Below are positions 1 to 7,201 of a stretch of 64,000 bases of DNA, piece by piece (the stretch's first letter is position 1; every line of letters starts with the position of its first letter). Origin of the DNA: Novipirellula herctigrandis. GTDB lineage: Bacteria > Planctomycetota > Planctomycetia > Pirellulales > Pirellulaceae. The translations under genes were made by a program, and so were the position numbers. Where the stretch lies: contig SJPJ01000001.1 of assembly GCA_007859835.1 (NCBI GenBank), positions 2,775,257 through 2,839,256 on the forward strand. The letters run 5' to 3'. The notes under the pieces are model-generated. The model had not been told where the DNA came from. It made no database searches and was given only the letters and a program-made list of their open reading frames with translations.

Positions 1-333
1 ACTGAAGAAGCACTCACCCGAGATCCGTTTCATCACATAGTAGATTCCGTGCTCTGGGTCCTCGCCAATTTCATAGACAGGCACGGTCCCCGGGTGTTCC
101 AATTGAGCTGTTACGCGAGCTTCTCGCAGCAATCGCCGACGAAACGAGTAATCGCTTTTAAACTGCGGCAACAGCATTTTGATGGCGACGGTACGTCCGA
201 TCACCTGGTCGAACCCTGAGTACAAAACTCCGTTTCCACCACGAGCCATTTCACGTCGATTCGAAAAACGCTCCAAACCCACCGGCAGCGGCGAAGGAAG
301 ATCGGTATCGGTGCAGGAAAGAGAAAGCATCAT
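1..333 (-). CDS. Ser/Thr protein kinase, N-terminal part (runs off left edge)
   Basis: This is the first 111 codons of a Hanks-type Ser/Thr kinase read leftwards and cut by the window edge. After a short N-terminus the translation shows a glycine-rich loop (ARGGNGVLYSGFD), the ATP-anchoring VAIK lysine, a helix-C region with REARVTAQLEHPG and the hinge-proximal segment PVYEIGEDPEHGIYYVMK. The order glycine loop, VAIK, LEHPGTVPVYEIG is typical of the PknB-like kinases that are abundant in Planctomycetota. The catalytic loop, DFG and any C-terminal sensor or WD40/TPR part lie outside the window. The start is placed at the first of two adjacent ATG codons at 333; the frame stays open upstream. 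The neighbouring small gene at 490 is divergent, so the two may share a promoter region. Target unknown. Confidence 0.85.
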   Translation of the reverse strand, partial: MMLSLSCTDTDLPSPLPVGLERFSNRREMARGGNGVLYSGFDQVIGRTVAIKMLLPQFKSDYSFRRRLLREARVTAQLEHPGTVPVYEIGEDPEHGIYYVMKRISGECFFS

Positions 334-489
334 TGGAACGTCCCATCCGAAGATGATTTGCCTGGCATTTGCAAGATCCAGGCGGTTATGGCTTAGGCAA
401 TGTTCGCTCCATTTGAACTTAGCCTGTATATTTTTCAACATCGGTTTTTCGGACCGATACCATTTCGGTCGTCATACCTCCCTATCAAC

Positions 490-795
490 ATGCCAGCTAA
501 ATTCCCCTGCCCCAATTGCGGTCACGAGCTTGCAAGAGCAAACGCGGACTGCGCCGATTGTGGCTACCCGAATCAACCTCGCGACGCCCCAGAACCGATT
601 GTGCCTGCAAAACCGAGCCCGAGGCTCCGCATCACCATTGGCAAGCTGTTCCTCTATATCACCGTTTCAGCGATGGTCTTCGCCATCCTTCGAGCCGCAG
701 GTTTCGATGGCCTGTTCTTCACCCTCTTCGTTTCCGCCTCATTCATTCCGCTCGCCAAGCTCATCCGCAGCTTCCACCAAAACCCGATTTGGTAA
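490..795 (+). CDS. Small zinc-ribbon membrane protein
   Basis: A 101-residue protein beginning MPAKFPCPNCGHELARANADCADCGYP. Two CxxC pairs about 15 residues apart (CPNC and CADC) form a zinc-ribbon-like knuckle. After a proline-rich linker come two hydrophobic stretches near the C-terminus (LFLYITVSAMVFAILRAAGF and LFFTLFVSASFIPLAKLI) that look like membrane helices. Zinc-ribbon plus membrane proteins of this kind are common in planctomycetes, but no function can be assigned. The frame is open further upstream, but the ATG at 490 directly precedes the ribbon. It is divergent from the kinase on the left and convergent with the redoxin-fusion gene on the right. Confidence 0.6.
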   Translation: MPAKFPCPNCGHELARANADCADCGYPNQPRDAPEPIVPAKPSPRLRITIGKLFLYITVSAMVFAILRAAGFDGLFFTLFVSASFIPLAKLIRSFHQNPIW

Positions 796-958
796 GGCTG
801 TGAGGCAAGGCCCTCGTTGCAATCGACACGCAAACCGCATGAGTTGGACACCGAGGAATCAAGTCGCCGTCGCCGATGCGTCTCAGCAACTGGGCTTCTG
901 ATTTCTCTTGGGCAGCGAAAGCCTGGACACCAACGCATTGCGAAACCGGGGACATTGG

Positions 959-2731
959 TCATTCGGTGGGAATCGTGTCCATAAACCCGATCATCATTTC
1001 GTCCCAGCTCTGGTCGCCCCAACGGACGGATCGGGTGGGATCAGGGTTGTGCAGATTGTATTTCGAATTGTCAAAAATCGCTCGGCATTCAATCAGCGTG
1101 CCTCGCGGCAACTTCCGTGGCTCCCTAAGAATGTATTTGAGTTGCCAATTGAAATCGTAAGCAGGCACATTCAACAACACCTCGGTTGCACCGCTGGGGA
1201 AACGAGCTTCGTACTGAAACGCCTTTCCTCGCAAGTGCATATGCGGCGTCATACTAATGAGCAACTCGTCTTGTTTCGCCCTGTAATGTGCAAACACTTC
1301 GTGGTTGGAGGCACCAGCAGGAATTTCGAATTTTGGATTGATCGCAATGCGGCCTTGAAGATGTTTGCGAACGTTTCCTTTTTCGGTAAAGCAAAAGCCA
1401 GCGTAGCTGAGGTCCGATTGCGCCGTGCCATTGGGCGTGTAGTGCATCTCAAAGAGCAACTTGCTACCCGCTTGAACGTGGATGGCAACGCCATCGTGTA
1501 GCTCAACAGGTAGCGAACCGGGAGCGTATCCGACCAAAACCTGCCTCAGATCGGGCCTCCGGCCACCCGGGGGAATAACGTAGACCAAGATGTGATGCAC
1601 TACGCTTCGGTTTTCCGGCCTCGCTTCGGCCGCAACGATATACTTGTCTTCATCCCACTGAGGATCAACAACGAAACGCTGGTAATCGACGATCCCTTCA
1701 GCGGGCACCTCGAACGGCATCTCGCGCATCGCGATCACTTGATCAGGCGGCGTGATCCTCCATCCTGCGGTGAACACCGGCGGATCGGGCAAGTCACCCG
1801 GTTCACCCTCGGGCATTCCGCCATCGACCCAATCAGCAATTTGTTGCTTTTCAGTTTCGCCAAGCCTCGCGTCGTTCGCAAATTCACCGTGAGCGGGATC
1901 AGCCGACCAAGGTGGCATGCGGTTGTTATCGATCACCTCAAGAATCGTATCTTCCCACCCAAGGACGTCGTCGTAGCAGGTCAAAGTAAACGGGGCGATT
2001 TCGCCTTCGCGATGGCATGTTACACAACGCGCATTAAAGATCGGCGCAATATCTTTATTGAAGGTAACTTGGCCTGTCGTTTCAACTTGCTTGACGCGTC
2101 CAATGTGACACCCCACTGCTTCGGTCGAAGGATTGGAAATCGGTTTCCCCGAAGCCAACTCTTCGATCGCGATCTCCAAATCGGAGTTGATTTTTTTGTC
2201 TCGCGAATAGCCCACGCCATACTGGTCGTCGATCCGTCCGTGATACCTCACCACACGATTTCGGTCGAGCAGGAACACCTCGGGCGTACGCTCTGCCTTC
2301 ATCACATCTGCGATACGGTTCCCTTTGTCTTTCAATAACGGAAAGCTGATTTGATGGCGATGTCCATAAGCAGCCAATTCGGTGAGGCTGTCCTGCTTGT
2401 TGGAATTGATCCCAAGAATCATCAATCCTTGCCCCGCGAATGTTGCCTGCAACTCATTGAGTCGCGGCCCGTACAATTTCGCAAGCGGGCACTCGGTCCC
2501 CAAGAACACGACCGCGACCATCGCGTGATTTTCAAAGTCGCTAAGCGAAACCGATTTGCCATAGGCATTGGTCAATGTGAAGTCAGTGACCGTTTGCCCA
2601 AGGGGTGAATTTTGCTGAGACATATCTTCCTGAGACACAGGGGCGGTCGGCTGCGCAGAATCACAACGAGAAAGGTGGACAGCGTCCAAACAAAGCATTC
2701 CGACCAAAAAGCAATAGTAAAGTCCACGCAT
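959..2731 (-). CDS. Exported redoxin - cytochrome c - copper monooxygenase-like fusion protein
   Basis: A 590-residue protein with an N-terminal signal peptide (residues 1 to about 27). Three parts are visible in order: an AhpC/TSA-like redoxin domain (about 45-195, Cys81 in TECPLAK); a class I cytochrome c-like heme-binding segment (CVTCH at 236-240, with RMPPW at 271-275, where Met could be the distal ligand); and a C-terminal half resembling the PHM/dopamine-beta-monooxygenase fold. The copper ligands expected for PHM all have counterparts: HH at 379-380, a third His at 430, HMH at 497-499 and Met at 579/580. The start has a good Shine-Dalgarno (GGGGGAG, 2739-2745, seven bases upstream). 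The architecture suggests a periplasmic redox enzyme fed electrons through its own heme; the substrate is unknown. It lies alone, downstream of a 14-bp tandem array. Confidence 0.85.
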   Translation of the reverse strand: MRGLYYCFLVGMLCLDAVHLSRCDSAQPTAPVSQEDMSQQNSPLGQTVTDFTLTNAYGKSVSLSDFENHAMVAVVFLGTECPLAKLYGPRLNELQATFAGQGLMILGINSNKQDSLTELAAYGHRHQISFPLLKDKGNRIADVMKAERTPEVFLLDRNRVVRYHGRIDDQYGVGYSRDKKINSDLEIAIEELASGKPISNPSTEAVGCHIGRVKQVETTGQVTFNKDIAPIFNARCVTCHREGEIAPFTLTCYDDVLGWEDTILEVIDNNRMPPWSADPAHGEFANDARLGETEKQQIADWVDGGMPEGEPGDLPDPPVFTAGWRITPPDQVIAMREMPFEVPAEGIVDYQRFVVDPQWDEDKYIVAAEARPENRSVVHHILVYVIPPGGRRPDLRQVLVGYAPGSLPVELHDGVAIHVQAGSKLLFEMHYTPNGTAQSDLSYAGFCFTEKGNVRKHLQGRIAINPKFEIPAGASNHEVFAHYRAKQDELLISMTPHMHLRGKAFQYEARFPSGATEVLLNVPAYDFNWQLKYILREPRKLPRGTLIECRAIFDNSKYNLHNPDPTRSVRWGDQSWDEMMIGFMDTIPTE

Positions 2732-3032
2732 CGGATTTCTCCCCCTAAGAATCGAGTAGCTGTTCCCGAGGCACTATAGCACAGTGCGGAAAGAGGAGTG
2801 AGAACAAAAGCGTTAGCCGCTCATTTGATCACTACTAAGCGATTGCCCTGGCTTACGGCTGTGCCCAAGCAGCTGTGTCTAAGCAGCGGTGCCCAAGCAG
2901 CGGTGCCCAAGCAGCGGTGCCCAAGCAGCGGTGCCCAAGCAGCTGTGCCCAAGCAGCGGTGCCCAAGCAGCTGTGCCTAAGCAGCGGTGTCTAAGCAGCT
3001 GTGTCTAAGCAGCTGTGTCTAAGCAGCGGCGC
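2732..3032. other. Intergenic region upstream of the redoxin-fusion gene
   Basis: No gene is supported here. Proximal to the redoxin gene lies a Shine-Dalgarno and an inverted repeat GCACT/AGTGC (2771-2775 and 2783-2787) that contains a possible extended -10 element on the minus strand (TGC-TATAGT, 2773-2781). The rest is mostly the 14-bp tandem array described separately. The plus-strand open frame in the array is a by-product of the repeat. Confidence 0.5.
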
Positions 3033-3034
3033 CT
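2867..3034. repeat. 14-bp tandem array (12 units) reaching the stop codon of the receiver-domain gene
   Basis: Twelve consecutive 14-base units of the type AAGCAGCGGTGCCC / AAGCAGCTGTGTCT run exactly end to end. Read on the minus strand the unit is a near copy of the last codons and stop of the receiver-domain gene (GCTGCG-TAG then GCTGCTTAG repeated). The genuine stop is at 3035-3033, and the next four copies keep TAG at 3021, 3007, 2993 and 2979; most distal copies read TGG instead. The array therefore seems to have grown from the 3' end of the gene. There are no spacers, so it is not CRISPR. Confidence 0.95.
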
Positions 3035-3419
3035 ACGCAGCTTGACGAGCGACAAGGAATTCACGAACGAATTGGCCAAGCTTTCGCGGACTGAATGGTT
3101 TGTGCATGATCGCGACAATGCTGAACCGTTCGACAAGACTTTGAGTGTCGAGCTCGAGCCCTTTAGCGGTACAGAGAACCGCCGGGATGTCTGCAATCGC
3201 TTCATCGTTGGCGATTTTTTGCAGCAAGTCGATGCCACTACAGTGAGGCATTTGCTGATCGGTGATGAGCAAATCCGCCGCATAACTTTTGAGTCGCTCA
3301 TAAGCAAGTTGGCCATCGGAGAAACTCTCGACGGCAAACCCCATCCGCGTCATCAGAAAGTGCAAAACATTTCGAAAGGCAGGATCATCTTCAGCGATAA
3401 CGATGCTGGGCTTTACCAA
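3033..3419 (-). CDS. Single-domain response regulator (CheY-like receiver)
   Basis: A 128-residue stand-alone receiver domain. It starts MVKPSIVIAEDDPAFRN, with the acidic pair EDD at 10-12 that binds Mg2+. The phospho-acceptor Asp is in LLITDQQMP (about residue 54), a Thr-type switch residue precedes AKG (about 85), and the conserved Lys is in MHKPFSP (about 107). There is no output domain, so it would act by protein-protein interaction, as CheY does. It overlaps the upstream pseudopilin gene by seven bases, which implies co-transcription; a role in controlling a pilus or pseudopilus process is inferred only from that. No histidine kinase is nearby. Its 3' end is duplicated into a tandem array. 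Confidence 0.9.
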   Translation of the reverse strand: MVKPSIVIAEDDPAFRNVLHFLMTRMGFAVESFSDGQLAYERLKSYAADLLITDQQMPHCSGIDLLQKIANDEAIADIPAVLCTAKGLELDTQSLVERFSIVAIMHKPFSPRKLGQFVREFLVARQAA

Positions 3420-3841
3420 TTTACGCTCTCCTCATTATCGCCGACATTGAGTGCCAACATACCGTTGGCTGGTTTGTAGGCCCAACCATAGTTTTCACTT
3501 GGCTTTCGCACCGGCGGTTCCGACATATCGCTACTCAGATCGTAAAAGACTCGTGACCGGTCCGTAGCTGCGCCGATTGCGGCTGCGGGAAAGCGACCGC
3601 AAAGCATTGATTCCATCGCTTCGGGCAGTTCGTTTTCTTTGGGGTACGAACCTGCATTGACTCGGTATAGCCCGATCGCATTACGCAAGGCCGCAAGCTG
3701 TTGCCGCGCAGCCATATTGCTGCTGACGTTGCTGCGGTCCAGTACTATCGGCGCGACAATGGTTGCAGCGATCCCGGAAATCAAGATAACGATCGTCACC
3801 TCAATTAACGTAATACCGGAACGGATGGTTCTGTGCTTCAT
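3413..3841 (-). CDS. Type IV pilin-like / pseudopilin protein (orphan)
   Basis: A 142-residue protein with a class III prepilin leader: MKHRTIRSG followed by ITLIEVTIVILISGIAATIVAPIVL, so cleavage is expected after Gly9 with Glu at mature position 5. The rest has the length and N-terminal helix of a minor pseudopilin (AARQQLAALRNAIGLYRVNAGSYP resembles GspG-type alpha-1C). The C-terminal part is not recognisable. A purine-rich stretch (GGGGGGG, 3847-3853) lies five bases before the ATG. It overlaps the receiver gene downstream by seven bases and lies about 28 kb from the main type II secretion-like locus, so it may belong to a different filament. Confidence 0.85.
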   Translation of the reverse strand: MKHRTIRSGITLIEVTIVILISGIAATIVAPIVLDRSNVSSNMAARQQLAALRNAIGLYRVNAGSYPKENELPEAMESMLCGRFPAAAIGAATDRSRVFYDLSSDMSEPPVRKPSENYGWAYKPANGMLALNVGDNEESVNW

Positions 3842-4267
3842 GGATGCCCCCCCGATGAATCACATTGTTTACTTTTTCACGCTACAAAAATATAGGACAG
3901 TGCCTGACAAGACGAGCGCGCGGATTCGTAAAAGCACTACGATTAATGCTGGCCGACGACAACGCGGGGTTATAATCATCAGAACCGGAACGGACACTGA
4001 GGTTACAAACTCGAAAGGGGTGGCTATGGCCGCGATGCACGGCGGCAGCGTGTGTTGAGAATTCGGATCATCGGATGTTGCTAACGGGCAACACGGGCTT
4101 CGCCCAACCACAAAGTCATTCGGCTTTCGCATAGCAACCAAGACCCCCGGACGGCGTTATCCCGAGATTATCGCGATTCGTCTCGACCCGAAGACAACTA
4201 CTTGGCTCAGCGTTTGCTTCTTTAGAGCGACCCGCAACCTGAGGCACTCTTCTTGGAACACACTTCG
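3842..4267. other. Intergenic region, divergent genes
   Basis: This stretch of about 425 bases separates the pseudopilin gene (leftward) from the unknown gene at 4268 (rightward) and should hold promoters for both. I see no convincing gene. A small hairpin GGGC-TTC-GCCC lies at 4095-4105. No confident -35/-10 pair was found. Confidence 0.4.
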
Positions 4268-5059
4268 ATGATTGAATCCCATCCGGACAAATCCGAATTG
4301 ACGGATCGCCAATCTGCTTCTATCCCCGACTTGCCTCGGCCAGTTTGGATCATCCTGCTTGCGATCATGGTCCTCATTGTCAGCACAATCGCTTCACGTA
4401 CACCTGCTTCCGGACAAGGCATTGGACCCTCCGGACAAGGCATTGGCCTTGATGCGATCATCATGGATGGGGATGCAAGTGGCATGAACCTCCTGAATAG
4501 CGTCCTCATCGATGGTGGGTCGCGTGTGGACAATACTTGGCAATGCTCGCGCCCGATTTCTTACGATGGGATCACAACGGTCTTCGACTTTGGCAATGTG
4601 GGTTTCCTACGCAGTGCAAGCTACGGTCAATCCGTTCAACTCGTTGCAGCGTTAGCGAATTTTGATTCCGATGCGGATGCCGACGGATGGAGGGCAGAAT
4701 TGGTCGTTCTTAGCGCGGACGATTATCCGGTTACCGTGCCAGCATACGCCTACTTTGAGTTGACGCCCAAGCACTGGAATCCTTTCGACATTTATCTGCC
4801 GCAGCGGCCAAGCAACCTGAACTGGGTCAAGCCGATATCATGGAACATGCCACTTTACTTTGATGAAGATGGCGTCGCACGAGTCAAGCTTCCACTACGC
4901 CGATCGATTGAGGTTGACTGGGACAAACGGTTTTCATATCCGGACACCGGTCTTTTGACTGTTCGCGTGTCGATCCGCGGCGGAGAAACCCTTCACTCTT
5001 CGGCAGTTGTCCAAATTAGGGCACCGGTCTTAGTTGACACCTGGAGACCCGATCGATAA
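4268..5059 (+). CDS. Unknown membrane-anchored or exported protein
   Basis: A 263-residue protein of unknown function. A polar N-terminus (about 20 residues) is followed by one hydrophobic segment (PVWIILLAIMVLIVSTIAS), then a short linker containing a doubled SGQGIGP unit and a predicted extracytoplasmic region of mixed beta character ending in VSIRGGETLHSSAVVQIRAPVLVDTWRPDR. No family motif is recognisable. The ATG at 4268 is preferred over an upstream in-frame TTG at 4253 because the protein then begins MIESHPDKSEL and needs no unusual start. It is followed by a strong hairpin terminator, so it is probably a single-gene unit and not part of the nusA operon. Confidence 0.7.
   Translation: MIESHPDKSELTDRQSASIPDLPRPVWIILLAIMVLIVSTIASRTPASGQGIGPSGQGIGLDAIIMDGDASGMNLLNSVLIDGGSRVDNTWQCSRPISYDGITTVFDFGNVGFLRSASYGQSVQLVAALANFDSDADADGWRAELVVLSADDYPVTVPAYAYFELTPKHWNPFDIYLPQRPSNLNWVKPISWNMPLYFDEDGVARVKLPLRRSIEVDWDKRFSYPDTGLLTVRVSIRGGETLHSSAVVQIRAPVLVDTWRPDR
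4409..4450 (+). repeat. In-frame 21-bp tandem duplication
   Basis: Two copies of a 21-base unit beginning TCCGGACAAGGCATTGG lie in tandem inside the unknown gene at 4268, giving two SGQGIGP heptads just after the membrane segment. Confidence 0.85.
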
Positions 5060-5086
5060 GGTAAAGGCAAACAGCGAGCATTCGAC

Positions 5087-5136
5087 GTGCCCGATCCTGT
5101 GAAGGCCAAAAACCTTCAAAGGTGCGGGCGTTTTTT
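5087..5136 (+). terminator. Hairpin plus T6: intrinsic terminator or nusA leader attenuator
   Basis: An imperfect long hairpin has an outer stem GCCCG (5089-5093) with CGGGC (5125-5129), a middle CCT (5096-5098) with AGG (5120-5122) and an inner stem GAAGG (5101-5105) with CCTTC (5113-5117). It is followed directly by TTTTTT (5131-5136). It lies 28 bases after the stop of the upstream unknown gene and 28 bases before the nusA ATG. It fits a terminator for the upstream gene, or an attenuator in a nusA leader if transcription starts earlier. Confidence 0.75.
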
Positions 5137-5164
5137 ATATCATCATCTTCCAAATCAAGACATT

Positions 5165-6625
5165 ATGAATCCGCAAGATATCCTTCGGTACGTCGATTCG
5201 CTTCACCGTGAGAAGAACATTGACACGGAGATTGTCTTTTCAGCGATCGAGGCGGCTCTACAGACAGCAGCAAAACGTCAATACGGAGAAGAGGCAAACA
5301 TCACCGTCCAGTTGAATCGCGAGAACGGCCGCATTTCGGCGATTCATAATGGCGAAGAGCTTGGCGATGACCAGATCGGCCGAATCGGTGCCCAAACGGC
5401 GAAGCAGGTCATTATTCAGAAAGTCAAAGAAGCCGAACGCGATACGTTAATGAACGAGTATCGCGAACAGGTAGGCCAAATCGTCGCTGGAATTATCGGG
5501 CGAGCCGATGGTGGCGTGGCGACGGTGAACTTAGGGAATGTGGAAGCGATCTTACCTCGCAGCGAGCAGATTCCAGGCGAATCTCTTCATGCGGGCGAGC
5601 GAGTTCGCGCGGTCGTGTTTGAAGTCAAAGCGGCTGGCAACCGTGTCCGCGTCGTGCTCAGCCGGACACGTCCCCAATTAGTCCAAGCCCTGTTTGAGCA
5701 AGAGATTCCTGAAATTGCCGAAGAGGTCATTTCAATCAAATCAATCAGCCGCGAACCGGGTTACCGGAGCAAGGTGGCCGTTAGCAGCGTCGACACTCAA
5801 ATCGACCCGATTGCCGTTTGCGTCGGCTATCGCGGCAGCCGCATCAAGGCCGTTCGCGAAGAATTGGCGGGCGAGCATATCGACGTGGTTCGTTGGAGCG
5901 ACGACCCCGAAGTAATGATCCCCAACGCACTACAACCAGCGGCGGTCGAGCAGGTTTTGCTATGTGACATGATTGGCCGTGCCATCGTGCTGGTCCAAGA
6001 AGATCAATTGTCCCTTGCCATCGGACGTCGCGGCCAAAATGTACGCTTGGCAAGTAAGCTGTGCGGATGGGACATCGAAATCATGACGGGTGGCGAGCTT
6101 GAGGAACAGATCGAGCGAGCGGTTACAGGATTTAGCCAAATCGAAGGAATTACCGACGAGATTGCTCAATCGTTGGTCGAGCAAGGCTATTTGTCGTATG
6201 ACGACTTGTCAGTGATCGAGCCCGATTTGTTCATGGAAATGAGCGGATTGAGCGAAGAGGCGGTCGATCGAATCGTCGATACGGCGGAGACGAAGGCCGA
6301 AGAAGCCGAGGTGGCTGCTGCCGAAGAACGTCGGAATCGCAAAGAAAAAGAACGGCTGATGCGTGAAGCCGAAGAAGCGGGGATTGCAGAACCTGCGTCA
6401 GAAACAGCAGCCGAACCTGAAACAGCAGCCGAACCTGAGACAGCAGCCGAACCTGAGACAGCAGCCGAACCAGAGACAGCAGCCGAACCAGAAACACCGA
6501 CGGAAATGGACGCGACAAACGCCTCCGAAGCCAGCTCGGAATTGCCCCACCCAGAGCCGATTGAGGAAGAAACACCGGATGCAGAAGCGCCGGAATCCGA
6601 CTCATCGACGCCTAAAACAAGTTAG
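5165..6625 (+). CDS. nusA: Transcription termination/antitermination factor NusA
   Basis: A 486-residue NusA. The N-terminal RNA-polymerase-binding domain starts MNPQDILRYVDSLHREKNID and has the EAALQTAAKRQYG helix. It is followed by an S1 domain (about 105-175, GGVATVNLGNVEAILPRSEQIPGE) and two KH domains with GXXG loops in VGYRGSRIKAV and IGRRGQNVRLA. The C-terminal part has a helix-hairpin-helix-like acidic repeat (IEGITDEIAQSLVEQGYLSYDDL) and then an unusual tail of five AAEPET hexads. The frame opens at 5087, but the ATG at 5165 gives the family's normal N-terminus. NusA modulates pausing and termination in the cytoplasm. rimP, the usual upstream neighbour, is absent; infB follows after 576 bases. 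Confidence 0.97.
   Translation: MNPQDILRYVDSLHREKNIDTEIVFSAIEAALQTAAKRQYGEEANITVQLNRENGRISAIHNGEELGDDQIGRIGAQTAKQVIIQKVKEAERDTLMNEYREQVGQIVAGIIGRADGGVATVNLGNVEAILPRSEQIPGESLHAGERVRAVVFEVKAAGNRVRVVLSRTRPQLVQALFEQEIPEIAEEVISIKSISREPGYRSKVAVSSVDTQIDPIAVCVGYRGSRIKAVREELAGEHIDVVRWSDDPEVMIPNALQPAAVEQVLLCDMIGRAIVLVQEDQLSLAIGRRGQNVRLASKLCGWDIEIMTGGELEEQIERAVTGFSQIEGITDEIAQSLVEQGYLSYDDLSVIEPDLFMEMSGLSEEAVDRIVDTAETKAEEAEVAAAEERRNRKEKERLMREAEEAGIAEPASETAAEPETAAEPETAAEPETAAEPETAAEPETPTEMDATNASEASSELPHPEPIEEETPDAEAPESDSSTPKTS
6407..6496 (+). repeat. Five in-frame 18-bp units (AAEPET) in the NusA tail
   Basis: Five consecutive 18-base units of the type GCAGCCGAACCTGAAACA encode five AAEPET hexapeptides in the acidic C-terminal tail of NusA. 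Differences between units are all silent (CCT/CCA, GAA/GAG). Confidence 0.95.
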
Positions 6626-7201
6626 TCCCCAAGAAAAATCGGCGAAAACAGCCATTTCCGACGTTTCATACGTTGCCAGTGATGGCTATCGCTGCCTACC
6701 ATTTGCACTTTAGAATTGGAATTCAGGGGAAAGACCCCCCATTGCCCAGGATTCTCGATCGAAGACCTCTGCGTCGAGACGTTTATTCGTTATCCTAAAG
6801 GTCCATGGAATCCTAAAGGTCCATGGAGCCGAACGGCTGCCATCGAGCCAGGTGGGTCGGTACATTCAACGGGCCGAGCCTGTTGCTTGAAGACGGATCC
6901 AAATTAAGACGTACCGGAGAGGGGTTGCACCTCTTCGGGTAGGCCTTTTATTACTGAAACATTCCCCGACGCGGTCCTCACCAAAGCCAATAATACGATA
7001 GGGCTGCGGCGATGGAGGAAGTCATTTATGTAACCCCAATTTAAAAAGCGAGCCGGTTTGCCATCCAATCAGGTGTGATTCGCCAAACAGACACACATTC
7101 GTGCACCCTTCTACTGTGCCTATGCTTTCTCCCATAACGTAATTGGGATGTAGAGTGGCGATACCGGTTCAAATAATCGAAACTGACAGGACTTCTACCC
7201 C
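6626..7201. other. Intergenic region between nusA and infB
   Basis: An unusually long gap of 576 bases for the nusA-infB pair. It contains a perfect 18-bp direct duplication (ATCCTAAAGGTCCATGGA, 6792-6809 and 6810-6827) and a hairpin with a short T run (see the terminator at 6914). A 63-codon plus-strand frame at 6716-6907 spans the duplication but has no recognisable product and is not called. I could not pick a confident infB promoter between 6951 and 7201. Confidence 0.5.
6914..6950 (+). terminator. Hairpin with T-rich tail upstream of infB
   Basis: A nine-base-pair stem CCGGAGAGG (6914-6922) with CCTCTTCGG (6930-6938), one G-U pair and a seven-base loop, is followed after eight bases by TTTT. 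It is a plausible intrinsic terminator for nusA or an attenuator in a nusA-infB read-through transcript. The distance from stem to T run is longer than ideal. Confidence 0.5.

Noticed and set aside
1592-2338. 248-codon plus-strand frame opposite the redoxin fusion
   Set aside because: The minus-strand protein has clear domains across this stretch; the opposite frame is a shadow.
2798-2980. Plus-strand open frame through the 14-bp array
   Set aside because: It consists mostly of translated repeat (PKQRCPSS-type) with no independent N-terminus or family pattern; an array artefact.
2867-3034. Possible CRISPR array
   Set aside because: Units are directly adjacent, 14 bases long, with no spacers and no cas genes.
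4095-4105. GGGC-TTC-GCCC hairpin as terminator
   Set aside because: The stem is only four base pairs, has no T run, and lies between divergent genes where no terminator is expected.
6716-6907. 63-codon frame in the nusA-infB gap
   Set aside because: It spans an 18-bp duplication, has no recognisable family and no ribosome-binding site.
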